64,000 nucleotides of DNA, from the NCBI GenBank assembly GCA_022414725.1, contig CM039462.1, positions 60,491,428-60,555,427 of the forward strand, read 5' to 3'. Each line of letters starts with the position of its first letter. Positions within the stretch are counted from its first letter, which is position 1. The position numbers were made by a program, and so were the translations under genes. This stretch comes from Microglena sp. YARC. Lineage: Eukaryota; Chlorophyta; Chlorophyceae; Chlamydomonadales; Chlamydomonadaceae. The notes under the pieces are model-generated. The model had not been told where the DNA came from. It saw nothing but the letters and a program-made list of their open reading frames with translations, and did no database searches. Below, one piece after another: positions 10,596 to 20,703 of this stretch.

Positions 10596-11405
10596 GCCTA
10601 TTCCCCCACAGTTCCAGCAGATATCTTCTTGTAGGAGATAGTCCTATCTCTGAATGGGAGCGAGGTGCTTGCTGTTGAATGGCTTCCTGGACCTGTAAGC
10701 TGCAGCTGCCATCTCAGCCTCTTCAGGAGATGGTGCAGGGTCAACTTGCTTCACTAAGCACCAGTTGAAGAGGGCACTTTGGAGCATAGCAAAGGTGGTG
10801 ACAGCTGTGGGGTTGAATTGATTGATATACCCATCATATTCAGGGCGGGAGTTCAGTCCCTTGACAATAAGGTTGAGAAAGGTGCTGGTAGAAACGATGT
10901 GGGTGCCTTGAATCTTGGGAATCTGAGAATACATATCAGCTGCCCTAGAGAGGTATGTCTGCAGGGATTCAGTGGAAGTCATACGTATTCCCATTATGGC
11001 AGTCAGGGTGGTATGCTCTAGCCTGCTGCCTTCCTCAGAGCACAGGGCATCCAGAAACCTGAAAGCTCTAGTGGCCATATCTGTGTTAGCATGAATGGCC
11101 TGCTGGATGGGATCTGATACATGATCTATGATGATCTTGAAGGCCTTGTTGTTCTTCCAGGTGGAGATCCTGGTGGGGACACCATGAGCCGGAACAGCTG
11201 GATCAGCACCCGCAACAACAGGGTAAGTAAAGTCATCAGCAGGGTACCCATCAGAGTCGACAGGCTCGCCAGCGACCACCGCCTGTTGGCAGTCGAAAGC
11301 AATGGCAATGGTATCCCTATCTGATTTGAGGGCGAGAAGGATATTCTGCCTGGCGCAGCGCCAGTTGTAGAGGTTGTTACCGGTGAATATACGTGGAGGT
11401 GGCAT
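10596..11405 (-). CDS. GP-3 gag (copia-type) with a degenerate zinc knuckle
   Basis: The frame starts MPPPRIFTGNNLYNW at 11405, like copia gag proteins, in which an N-terminal F.G.NY..W block opens the capsid domain. Helical capsid-like sequence follows (IQQAIHANTDMATRAFRFLDAL, LQTYLSRAADMYSQIP, VKGLNSRPEYDGYI). A TAG at 10644-10646 interrupts it, and in the same frame beyond it lies CWNCGGIGH, a zinc knuckle whose last cysteine is replaced (CX2CX4HX4K). GP-2 keeps the full knuckle. The 5' leader from the LTR is about 500 bases. Intact up to the stop; the knuckle is lost by the stop. Confidence 0.7.
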
Positions 11406-11898
11406 GGTGAGGTCTTCTGTGTAGGAGTCTTGGCGTTGTAGGTCGGAGTGTTGGGATAGGGGGAGTTACGAGGGCGGGGCAGGGGAAGAGGGGATGGAGT
11501 GTGTGTGGGAATCGGCGATCCAAAGGGATCCAGCGGATTACCGGGGGTTGAACGTTGCCAAGCGGCAATGTTCGACGACAGAAGCTTCTCTTAAGCTGGG
11601 GTCGTAGACAAATTGATCGTCTGAGATCAATACAGCACTGTGTGGGTCTCGGTGAGGGCGTCGTCCTATACTCACTTCATAGATTCCGGTGACTTGTGGT
11701 CGCTCTTGCTTGCTCCAGTCGTAGGACGCAGTGGCAGATCCAAGGAGTCTTGGTAGGAAGCGGCAGGCGGAGCAGCGGGAAGTAGGATCCGCACAGGGAG
11801 TCCAGGTGCTTAGTTAAAACTCGGGCCTTCGACAAGTCAGAGGGGAACTGAATCCGAACGCGGAAATCAGCGGCTGTTCTTCGTTAGCGTCTAAAGAT

Positions 11899-11911
11899 GG
11901 CGCACATAACC
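11899..11911 (-). promoter_or_regulatory. GP-3 primer-binding site, initiator-tRNA half-molecule type
   Basis: Directly after the 5' LTR the minus strand reads GGTTATGTGCGCC. The GGTTATG part is complementary to CAUAACC around the anticodon loop of initiator tRNA-Met, the known primer of copia elements. GP-2 has GGTTATCGGCCC at the same place. Confidence 0.55.
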
Positions 11912-12139
11912 TGTGAATGTAAGATTGTTACAACGGCATAGGCTCGATAGAGGAGAAGATGCTATTAAGCGCAACAGGCGCAATCATATAGAATAGAGAT
12001 GTGTACTGCAGGGCACTGCAGTCACGTGCAGGCCACAGCTAGCCTGTGGCCTGGCGGCAGGCAACACGGTACCAGGAGGGAAAGGTACCGGTGTGCATTA
12101 TGCCGACTCAGAGACTGATATATAAATCAGTCAGTAACA
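11912..12139 (-). repeat. GP-3 5' LTR with four hairpins
   Basis: 228 bp. Four hairpins lie in a row: 12113-12132 (GACTGA/TCAGTC), 12068-12089 (GGTACC/GGTACC), 12029-12053 (10-bp stem, loop GCTAG on the minus strand) and 12005-12022 (ACTGCAG/CTGCAGT). A CACGTG word separates the last two. The GP-2 LTR has the same architecture with different stems. Confidence 0.8.
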
Positions 12140-12235
12140 ATAGCCTTGTCAGCCTTCATACTTCTATAATTTCTTTATGCCCCTCAGTTAATTCCAGGAA
12201 TTCTTGTATCCAAGAATACCTTGAATTGGGGGGGA
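12140..12235 (+). other. GP-1 3' end: target duplication, untranslated sequence and polypurine tract
   Basis: Begins with the right-hand ATAGC duplication of GP-3 and continues GP-1. Bases 12165-12235 are related to the sequence inside the GP-3 3' LTR border (7525-7595, other strand), including CAGTTAATTCCAGGAATTC. It ends TTGGGGGGGA, the polypurine tract. Confidence 0.65.
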
Positions 12236-12458
12236 TGTTATTGTCCGTTACGTCGGCCCGGACACTGAGTTGGCATAGTGCACGCATGGTCCTGGGGCTC
12301 CAGGACCCGGGTTGCCTGCCGCCAGGCCATAGGCTAGCTATGGCCTGCACGTGTCTCCAGAATCTTCCTGGAGACTTCCCATTCTATATAGCCGCACGAG
12401 TTGCGATGTTAAGCTATCTGCTCTTCAGTCTTCAGTGTAACTACTCTATCGATTGAAA
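12236..12458 (+). repeat. shared LTR: 3' LTR of GP-1 and 5' LTR of GP-2
   Basis: Starts TGTTATTG after the polypurine tract and ends just before the primer-binding site, so it serves both neighbours. It is related to the GP-3 LTR (GGCATA.TGCAC, TGCCTGCCGCCAGG and GGCCTGCACGTG are shared). Four hairpins lie at 12242-12264 (TGTCCG/CGGACA), 12289-12306 (GTCCTGG/CCAGGAC), 12323-12347 (CAGGCCATAG/CTATGGCCTG, loop GCTAG) and 12354-12374 (TCTCCAG/CTGGAGA). Confidence 0.7.
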
Positions 12459-12470
12459 GGTTATCGGCCC
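12459..12470 (+). promoter_or_regulatory. GP-2 primer-binding site
   Basis: GGTTATCGGCCC directly after the LTR, close to the complement of the initiator tRNA-Met anticodon region used by copia elements. Confidence 0.55.
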
Positions 12471-13068
12471 GACCGCTACCCGCAGACAGCGCCCCTGCGC
12501 CCGTGCCAAGTGGATCTTCAGCCCTGCACAAGGTGACAGTTTTCCCTCAGACTAGCTCGACGGCTTGAGTACTGCTTTTGGCCCTGGATTGCCTACGTGT
12601 TCACGTGAGGAATCTAACCTGCGCTGCCTCGCCTACTGCCCACACAACTCTCCCGTTGTCTCTACCATCCGTCCACGACGAAAAGTAGACGCAGTCCAGG
12701 AGTCTGAGTAGATCTTTGACGTGAGTTGTACACCCATCAGATCACACACAGCGTTGCGCAATCCTCTGAGATTGCTTGTGCCACGGAGATTCAACCCTGC
12801 ACACCCTCGTACCCCCCACCCGCCCCTCCCCTCCCACCCCCTGATTCCGCCACCCCTTGCCCCCTCTCCCTGCCACTATACCCACAATTTCAGACCAACA
12901 GGACCCATTTGGTTCCCCATTTGCTGTCAACACTCCCTCACCACTACCTCCGAAACGCACACCCAAGACTGAAGCCCAACAAGCTTCACACCCGGATTAT
13001 CCACAGGCCGGTTTATTAACCCGGTGTGAAGACCAAGACCCCAAGACCCCAGCGCCACGACAGACATC
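12471..13068 (+). other. GP-2 leader
   Basis: About 600 bases between primer-binding site and gag start, rich in CCCC tracts (12805-12880). Short frames overlap it but none resembles a GP protein. Confidence 0.4.
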
Positions 13069-13790
13069 ATGGCAACACCAGTCAAGCCCCCTGCACTCAT
13101 CTTCGACGGCACACCTACTATTCCCAGGCACAAGTTTGGACCCTTCCTCCTACGTCACCTCAAGTCCCACCCTGGGTGCATCTCCGTCGCCATTGATGCG
13201 GCGAAGAACGTGCCCCCCGCCACCGAGCCAGGAACAGCTGACGGATACCCATAGGAGGATTCTCACTACCCGAATTTGGACCACACTAATGCAACTATTG
13301 CGTCTCGTGCTGTTCCCCACCCAATCAACATATTAAAGAATGCTGTCGCTTTCAATGAGATCCTCAAGCACTGTTCAGAACCAATCCAACAGGCCATACT
13401 TGCAAACACTGACGTCGCTGCCAAAGCCTACAGGTTCCTCAAGCTCTAGTATGGAGAACGGAACTCTGACCTGGAAACAGGGGCTGTGAGATCCATGTAT
13501 AACCTCATCATGACTACTACTGAGCCACTGCAAGTTTACCTCTCCCGCAGCTATGAGCTGTACACCTTGCTACCCCAAGGTAAGTCAATGGTGTCAGTAA
13601 CACCTCCATCCCCGCTTTTCTCAGCATCATTGTCCAGGGCCTCACTCCTCGTCCAGAGTACAATAGTTTCAGGTTTTCATTCCACAACTCTGTCTGACCT
13701 GATTTTGCCTCATTCCAGACACAGATCATCAGGTACCAGGTCTCCAACCAAATATCTGACTCCAACATCTCCCCCGAATAAAATGAGCAC
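13069..13790 (+). pseudogene. GP-2 gag, with two in-frame stops and frameshifts
   Basis: Starts MATPVKPPALIFDG, the counterpart of the GP-3 gag start. A TAG follows GYP at 13252 (GP-3 reads GYPADD), a second TAG follows LKL at 13447 (GP-3 reads LDALC), and the frame is lost again after LYTLLPQGK near 13600. Between the breaks it matches GP-3 gag: EPIQQAILANTDVAAKAYRF, TEPLQVYLSRSYELY and a region ending RPEYNSF. The stops fall where GP-3 has Ala and Cys, so they are mutations and not reassigned codons. Confidence 0.65.
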
Positions 13791-15176
13791 ATGGCAGCTG
13801 CTGCCTTCCATGGACGACCAAGGAAGGACCGTATCCCATCAACCCAGATGACCTGCTCGAACTGTAATGGTTTTGGGCACAACTCCCTCTCTTGCACCAG
13901 TGCCCCCACTGATCTGAAATACAGGCCTCCACCGTTTTCATCTACATCTGGAAATAGGGGATCACCATCCCCCAAGGATGTAGCCATGAGGTCATCCAGC
14001 AAATCCAAGTCCCCTAGGAGAGACCACAGGAACTCCAACAGAGACCCCAAGAGCTACAACCGCCGTGACAGACGTGGTCATGCCCATGTAGCAGATGATG
14101 ACTGCTCTACCTCCCAGTCCAGCACAGACAATGAGGATGAGCACAACTTCATGGCATTGACTACTGATGGACCCCAGCCTCTCCAGTATGCTGAATCAAC
14201 AAGAGGCAAGTCCACACCCCTGTCTCTTCCACATGCCCCCCTGGATGACAGTACTTTCTTTGGACCCATGAATGATACAGATGCCTGTCTTATAGAAAAG
14301 GAAGAGTCCATACCAGACCTAGTATCAAGTGATGGCACTAATGATGATGATAATGATGAGGGGAATGCAAATGTGGAGCATGCTGTCAGTACACCCCTTG
14401 ATCACTGCCAAGCAGCCCTCCAGACAGAATGGCTGTTAGACTGTGCAGCCCACTCCCACTGCACAAGTAACCCCTCCAACTTGCATGACATTCAGGATCT
14501 CCCTCAGCCCATTAGCCTCCACTTGGCTGACCTTGGAGCAGCCCCACTGATCTGCCTCCAGAAAGTAAAAGCTCATATCAGGGGACACCATGGGTCCTTG
14601 ATCATCCTCCACGATGTGCTCCTTGCCCCACCCCTGACTACAGACAACATCATCAGCTTGCATGCAGCACACAGGCTCTCTCCCAAGCTTCAAGTCCATT
14701 TGTCCAATGCTGCTGCTACCCTCTCCCTCCCCACAGCCAAGGGTACAAAGACTATCCTCTTATGCCCCAAAAGGCATGGCCTTTACTTCACTAGCACCTC
14801 TAAGAACCCCACCCCTTCCCCTATCCCCAGTAACCCTCTTCCCCTTATAGTCATGATGGTCACTCAACCAGAACTGACCAACCAAGCTGCCCACTACAAT
14901 GATGACTTTGCTGGCAGCTGCCCCATCCCACAGGAAAGTGCCAGCAGCTCCAGCAGTCTACCAGATCTGATCCCAGTCATTGGTGATGATGACATGCCTG
15001 ACCTTGTCCAAGCAAACCCACCTTCCTTGCTCCAGTCAGACAAGGGGGGGAATTCTCACCACACCAAGATGATCTATACACCACATCCTCCCATGACTTC
15101 ATCCCAGATCCTGACTACTCCACAGCCCCTATCCAGCAGCTCCCCACTGTTCCCCATGATGAGCTCTGTAACCTGA
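13791..15176 (+). CDS. GP-2 nucleocapsid zinc knuckle and copia-type protease
   Basis: 461-residue frame. Residues 22-35 are CSNCNGFGHNSLSC, a full CX2CX4HX4C zinc knuckle. A basic serine/arginine tract, GHAHVADDD and an acidic tract follow. Near residue 220 is WLLDCAAHSHCTSN, the copia protease active site with DCAA for DSGA, and then LHLADLGAAPL, LIILHDVLLA, NIISLHAAHRL and PKRHGLYF. In copia elements the reverse-transcriptase polyprotein continues from here; in GP-2 it runs into an acidic linker. The last ~40 residues are in the wrong phase: a G run at 15044-15050 shifts the frame away from the C-terminal domain. Confidence 0.7.
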   Translation: MAAAAFHGRPRKDRIPSTQMTCSNCNGFGHNSLSCTSAPTDLKYRPPPFSSTSGNRGSPSPKDVAMRSSSKSKSPRRDHRNSNRDPKSYNRRDRRGHAHVADDDCSTSQSSTDNEDEHNFMALTTDGPQPLQYAESTRGKSTPLSLPHAPLDDSTFFGPMNDTDACLIEKEESIPDLVSSDGTNDDDNDEGNANVEHAVSTPLDHCQAALQTEWLLDCAAHSHCTSNPSNLHDIQDLPQPISLHLADLGAAPLICLQKVKAHIRGHHGSLIILHDVLLAPPLTTDNIISLHAAHRLSPKLQVHLSNAAATLSLPTAKGTKTILLCPKRHGLYFTSTSKNPTPSPIPSNPLPLIVMMVTQPELTNQAAHYNDDFAGSCPIPQESASSSSSLPDLIPVIGDDDMPDLVQANPPSLLQSDKGGNSHHTKMIYTPHPPMTSSQILTTPQPLSSSSPLFPMMSSVT

Positions 15177-15199
15177 CAGAAGCACAAGCCAGAAGAGAA

Positions 15200-15922
15200 A
15201 TGGTCCTCCTGCTGGATCAGGGCAGAACTACATATGAGGGTGCATTCCCTGTTGATGGACAGGGGTCCTGCACTCAGCATGAGCTCTCCCAAGCCCTTAG
15301 ATTTGACCAGTGGATTCCCTCAGCTACCTCCCCATCCCCTGATCAGCCCCTAACTCATGTCAACATGAATACCTTCCCAGTCCATTTCCTTAACAACTCT
15401 GGTCTCTCCAGAAACAGGTTTGGAATCCTGCTGACCACCCTCAACAACTCTCCTTCTTCCCTTAGAGCCTTTAGCATCAGACCTAGACAACCTGTCCCCA
15501 CCCTCATTGACCAGCTAGCCATCAAGTTCCCTGCCCTGCTAGCTTCTGAGAAGGCTAAGTTCCCCAACAGACAGATGCACAACAGCCCCTCCTCAGTCTG
15601 TGGACCCCTTCTCAAGCATGTCAACAGATTGCAGCACATGGTCCACATCTACCCCACTGTTTCTACAGCTGACAGGCCCACCATTCAGTGGGCCATCTGC
15701 CTACAAGCAGCTATGGTTCAGGCACATGCCAGGGTCCTGGTCTCCTGGCCCAAGATGCTCATGCACCCCATCAGCTGTGTGAATCCTGGAGGCAAAGTCA
15801 TCTGTGTCAACAACCTAAGCATGCACTGGAACCCAATGGATTTCACATTCATCAACATGCTGGACACCCCACGGATGTCTAGGAAATCTTTCTCCACCCT
15901 CCTGCAGAAAATCCACAATTAG
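15200..15922 (+). CDS. GP-2 C-terminal domain of unknown function
   Basis: 240 residues from the ATG at 15200. The same phase is open upstream to about 15050 and reads DELCNLTEAQARREMVLLLDQ, aligning with GP-3 LDNLSLQRARAEMELLSDQ, so in an intact element it is the end of the gag-pro polyprotein. It is near-identical to GP-1 (2-589) and clearly homologous to GP-3 (8221-8982). No known domain recognised. Confidence 0.65.
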   Translation: MVLLLDQGRTTYEGAFPVDGQGSCTQHELSQALRFDQWIPSATSPSPDQPLTHVNMNTFPVHFLNNSGLSRNRFGILLTTLNNSPSSLRAFSIRPRQPVPTLIDQLAIKFPALLASEKAKFPNRQMHNSPSSVCGPLLKHVNRLQHMVHIYPTVSTADRPTIQWAICLQAAMVQAHARVLVSWPKMLMHPISCVNPGGKVICVNNLSMHWNPMDFTFINMLDTPRMSRKSFSTLLQKIHN

Positions 15923-16112
15923 CTGGACCTTGATGGATACCCAGCATCTATCTGGCACCTAAATATGCATCCATAGTTTACTGCTCCATATTGTTTTAGC
16001 CATGAACCCTCTAGGATAAATCTGTGTACTGCTTCCTGTACTGGTATCTTGTACTGCCTAATGTAATAGTGCCCCTTTTGATTTAGATTCCCTCGTCAAG
16101 TTACTACTGTAT
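15923..16112 (+). other. GP-2 3' untranslated region before T2
   Basis: Same sequence as 590-779. No coding signal. Confidence 0.5.
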
Positions 16113-16117
16113 GTCTG

Positions 16118-16456
16118 TATCAGCTTGGATAACACTCCGGAGAGTGGACTTTGTGTGTGCAGCACGCCAATCTATAAATGCGGAGACGAGAATAAGTTAC
16201 AAGCACAGGAGACCCATTAAGGGGCACCAGTGGAGGAAAGGGGGGCGGTAGCCTGGAACCTGATCAGGGTACAGGCTAGACAGCGCGTGTCAGAAGAACC
16301 GATGACACAGTCAACAGGAAGTCGTCACAGTGTCATGAAGAATGACACAGTCTACGGGAAGCTGACATAGTACTGTCAGGACCGATAGTTCTAAGGGAGT
16401 ACATAAGGAGTCACCAAGACATAAAACAAGCGAGAGCACCGCTATTCATGCTGATA
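16118..16456 (-). repeat. T2 LTR, left copy
   Basis: 339 bp, TATCAGC to GCTGATA. Confidence 0.8.
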
Positions 16457-19400
16457 CTCCACCTATGACGCAGGTGACATACAATACTAGTACTCCACCT
16501 ATGGCACTGGGGACATAGAACCATAACTTGGTAGCAAACAAAAATTATTAAGGAACGGCGGAAAAACAGGAAACCAGAAGAAAGCCTTGTCTAAAATAAA
16601 AGGATGAGAAAGGATGAACCAAAAAACCACTGTAGTACTCCGAAAAATGTAGCAGCAAAAAACTTGGGTCATACCGAGCTGTGCTGAGACCAAAATGGAA
16701 ATGTAACCATCCATGGTAAGCGCAAAAATACTATTCATCCAGAATAGGAGGCACCAAACCAGAAAATCACAGGGAGGCCAAACAGAAATCAATCCTAATA
16801 CCAAAGGAAGGGGAACAACGGTGACTGAAAGAACCGAGAACTTAACCTAAAGAGAAGACTGAAAAAATTGTATATCAAAGTTGGGGAACAACGGTATAGA
16901 AAACCCGATCCGGGAATAGGAACCTAACGCCAATCAATGATAACCAAAGAGACGGATTGAAATATCGTGTGAGAGCAGCACACGAGAGAATCAAAGCCTA
17001 AAGGACGCAGACAAGAGGACACTAAAGACTACGATGGAAGAAAAAAAAATCGATGGAAAAATCCACTACCTTAAAAACTATTTCTTAGCATAGAATTCAT
17101 GACTAGGTTGGGATGAAAAAACCATGATGAACTGGTTTCTCACTCAAAGATGGAAGTAAGAAGATTTATGAAAGTTAATTATCATAAATCCCCAGCTACG
17201 GCACTAACGAAAAACATTATAAGAGGTGGGTATCGCACCGCAAAGAACTCATGCACTCAAGACACACCAAGCGCCTAACCACAAGCAAACCAAACCTGCA
17301 GTAACTGAAAAAATCCAAAGGATGCGAAGTTAAAATTTTCAAGAAACTTGTAACCAACAAAGGAAACACAGTTCAATGAACAATAGAAGGGTAGATGTAC
17401 AACCATAGTACATAAAACCTATTGTCCACCTGAAAAATAGTAAACGCATAAAAAGGACTTCAAAGAATTTACTGCAAAGGATGGACTGAAAGGGCGCTTG
17501 AAATACACTCGGAAAACAAGAAAGAGGTGAGCGGCGGTACATCTGCAAGTACAACTGCAAGATTACCCAGCCCACCAATTCACAGTAAAATCCGAAGGGA
17601 AACAACTACTACTACACTCCACAAAAAGTTCCAATCACATGAGGGGCTGGTGATCTAAAAAACAGTGTGGAGTAAAAAGAAATAGCTAATCTATGATGAG
17701 CTCCACCGAACGAACCATCTGCCTATGGAACTAAGAGTCAGAAACCATCAAGACGCTATAACGGTGGTCTGAATTAAGTACCACCTTCCACCAAAACCAA
17801 GAAAGACAGCTGAAAGGAAGCTGCCTAAACAAAGCGTCGTAACGCTCCACCAATCTAGACTACCCTATAAGTCAGTCTAGGAGGTGCTGAGGAATAGGCA
17901 CTCACACATAGGGCCATGTTAACCTACGTATGAGAACCAGCAGCACCTAAAACAATGAATCCTGGGTTGACTGTAACACCCCAGCCATACGCAGTATCAA
18001 GCTAGACCAGTGTTCAAGATCATCACTTACCCATTCGGCAACGGCTACATCATCACATGGGCTTGACCCGAGTAATCCACCAGGGACGACAGGAGGCGTC
18101 GGAATTATCGACACCCGCGAGCCATCCGAGGTGGTCGGAGGTTGGCGACTATTAGTCAATGGACCTGATCCAGGTACCACTATGATCGAAGGCTGTCTAA
18201 ATCCTAAAGCTTCACCGCTAAAACGTGGCACAGAGGAGGGCCTGGCGACCCCCTGAGATTCGGCTAAGATTATAGTTGGATATCCAACTCCCACCCGCCC
18301 TAAAACTTCACACACAATACAGCAAGATCAGGCCCTGGTCTAGAATGCAACAATGATACATCCCAGCCAGGCCAGCCAACAACAATTGGGGTTGTTAAAG
18401 GGCGTAGGGAATTACCGGTAACACATAACATATCACCGTTTGATGACAGGAGGGATGCAAGCGGGCAGGGGACCCATACTAATGGGAGAACCCAGAAAGA
18501 CAGTTTAGAACTGAACTGGAGATAGAGAGTACATCACTACTCACTACTAACTGGCGCAACATTGGAAACCCAAATATAATAACCCTTACTCACCAGGGAA
18601 TACCCAACCAGTCTACCAAATAATGCCTTTCTAACTAGCTTGTTGCGTGACTGCCCAATACTAAGATTACATAGCAAGGGCAACCAAACAAACGCAACAA
18701 CGACACATCAGGTGCAACCCCAAAGAAAAGCTCCGAAGGAGTCTTGTCTCCCTAGATGAACACGCGATTGCAAAGATAACACACTAGCACCATGCTGAGC
18801 AGTGTCATCATCAACAACTCATGCATGCCCCAACTAATCGAGATCAACCATGCATCTATACCACTTAACTAAAAATTCCTAAGCCCTATCAGAACTCAAA
18901 CACTTGAACTCAAACTCACGTAGCTAAGGCATACACCTAAGGGGGGAACCAGGGGCACGGGAAGACAAAGTAGTAACCTCTGACGAACCACGGAACGCAC
19001 CCAGGGGTCACAAGGAGCCTAAGAGAGAAAAATATCCACCAAGATATCATGCCAAGGATCCTCCACGGCCGCTGGACTAGGGCCAGGACGGCATCCACTT
19101 CGGCCTGTAGCATGGGCGAAGTCCGGCGCTGCGAGACCTGGGATCACAGAAGGTGGGGAAGCGTTAGGTGGAAGTCGAGATTTGAGGTATGGGAAAAAGG
19201 AGACGAGAATGACAGTGCAGCAAGTCGCACCTGGTGCAGAAAATCGCACCAATGGCAGAAAATCGCAAAATCGCAAGGGCAGAATTCGAACATTTATCGC
19301 TAGGATGCGAAGAGCAGAGCCGAGGCATGTAAAGGTCCTAATATCCCGCCGTCGATGATCAGTCAATCCCAAGTCCCCCCCTCTATCGCTCGACTCACCC

Positions 19401-20141
19401 GGTTGGGGGGTAGAGGGAGCAGCACCCGTAGTGGTGCTGACCATACCCCCCTGCTTCCTACCACCTCCAGAATCTCCAGGTCCAGACGCGTAGGTCGTCC
19501 TCCTCTGGCGAATCCTACGGCAGTGCCGGCGATCCGCCAGTTTGATCGAAAAAATTTCTCCAGAAGGTAGCACAGAGCCACTAGAGCGCAAGCTCATGCC
19601 AGGAGCCGACCGTCGGCTGGGCAGAGCAAAGGGGGCAAAGACGACGTAGACATCAGCAGGGAGCTTGGTCGGCTTGGCAACCTCCGGTATGCAGGCAGAG
19701 CCTCAAACACCGGAGAAAGGTTAGCGACGTCAAGGACGCGAGCAGACGAAGAAGGGGTATCTCCACCGATGTCCAGGCTAGTCGCCGACTTGAGTCTGCA
19801 CGTCACAGTCATCTACGACAGACGGGAGGAGGCGACAGACGGCAGGGGAGGAAAAAAGAAGAGAAAGATGGATGAATGACCGGGGGGGGTTACTTCCACG
19901 ATGGCGGAAGGACTCTCATGACCGCTAGCAGAGGCAGCTGGTGCACAAACGTCTAGCCAATCATCAAGAGGAGCCGTTCCTCCGTTGGAAGGATTGGTCG
20001 CAGCCATCGCTGAGAATGATACTGCGCATCCCGCGCGTCCAGGAAAAGACCATCCATGTCATGGAGTTTCTCAAAATGGCGGGAGGTCCTCGCGGAAGTT
20101 GCATCGCAAAGCAGTGGTAGTAAATGAAGGGCCGTACAACC

Positions 20142-20482
20142 TATCAGCTTGGATAACACTCCGGAGAGTGGACTTTGTGTGTGCAGCACGCCAATCTATA
20201 AATGCGGAGACGAGAATAAGTTACAAGCACAGGAGACCCATTAAGGGGCACCAGTGGAGGAAAGGGGGGGGCGGTAGCCTGGAACCTGATCAGGGTACAG
20301 GCTAGACAGCGCGTGTCAGAAGAACCGATGACACAGTCAACAGGAAGTCGTCACAGTGTCATGAAGAATGACACAGTCTACGGGAAGCTGACATAGTACA
20401 GTCAGGACCGATAGTTCTAAGGGAGTACATAAGGAGTCACCAAGACATAAAACAAGCGAGAGCACCGCTATTCATGCTGATA
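20142..20482 (-). repeat. T2 LTR, right copy
   Basis: 341 bp; longer than the left copy mainly by extra G in a G run, with an A/T substitution in GTAC(A/T)GTCAGG. Confidence 0.8.
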
Positions 20483-20703
20483 GTCTGCAATACTCTAATT
20501 TAGGATAAGCCCAAATTATGGGGGGGATAGCACAGACATCTTGTCTAAACTTACTCTCCCATCTCAAATCATGTCCCACTTCTCGTAACCAGCTTCCTGG
20601 CAGCTTCTCTGCAATCTAGCCTGCAGCTTATCCCCTATGCAGGCTATTCCTGGTACATCACTGTGGCCCCATAGTTCCCTAGCATTAATCTGCAGACCCT
20701 GAC

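Larger units (their letters stand above)
7094..12139 (-). mobile_element. GP-3: complete gag-protease LTR retroelement without integrase or reverse transcriptase
   Basis: LTRs at 7094-7524 (3') and 11912-12139 (5') have TG..CA ends and are flanked by the target duplication ATAGC (7089-7093 and 12140-12144). In sense order it has a primer-binding site (11899-11911), gag, zinc knuckle, copia-type protease, a 32-residue repeat region, the unknown C-terminal domain, a long 3' untranslated region and a polypurine tract next to the 3' LTR. There is no room for, and no trace of, integrase, reverse transcriptase or RNase H, so it is non-autonomous (comparable to known GAG-only terminal-repeat elements). 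Two in-frame stops and one frameshift show decay. Confidence 0.8.
1..12458 (+). mobile_element. GP-1: 3' part of a gag-protease LTR retroelement, interrupted by three insertions
   Basis: Bases 1-589 encode the end of the GP C-terminal domain and 590-784 are 3' untranslated sequence. The element is then interrupted by T1 (785-5132), resumes at 5138-5353, is interrupted by a LINE (5354-6860), resumes at 6861-7093, is interrupted by GP-3 (7094-12139) and finishes at 12140-12235 with a polypurine tract before the LTR at 12236-12458. Bases 1-6000 match 15334-21345 almost base for base, with a few substitutions and mostly homopolymer indels. GP-1 and GP-2 are therefore tandem copies sharing the middle LTR. 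The gag and protease parts of GP-1 lie left of the window. Confidence 0.75.
16113..20487 (-). mobile_element. T2: second copy of the TATCAGC/GCTGATA LTR element
   Basis: LTRs 16118-16456 and 20142-20482, target duplication GTCTG at 16113-16117 and 20483-20487. The left LTR start is offset by 15333 from T1 and the right LTR end by 15350, and nearly all differences are single-base indels in A or G runs. Same insertion site in GP-1 and GP-2 means one insertion followed by duplication. On the minus strand, 19597-19019 is open for 192 residues where T1 is split into two frames, so at least one of these indels changes the frame. Confidence 0.75.

Noticed and set aside
9018..13450. Altered genetic code (TAA/TAG read as Gln), suggested by in-frame stops in GP-2 and GP-3
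   Set aside because: The NDC1 exons use CAA/CAG for Gln with no internal stops and end at TAA, and the GP-2 stops align with Ala and Cys of GP-3, so they are mutations.
19019..19597. 192-residue minus frame in T2 as a real protein
   Set aside because: In T1 the same stretch is split by indels and it matches no family I know; kept only as part of the element.
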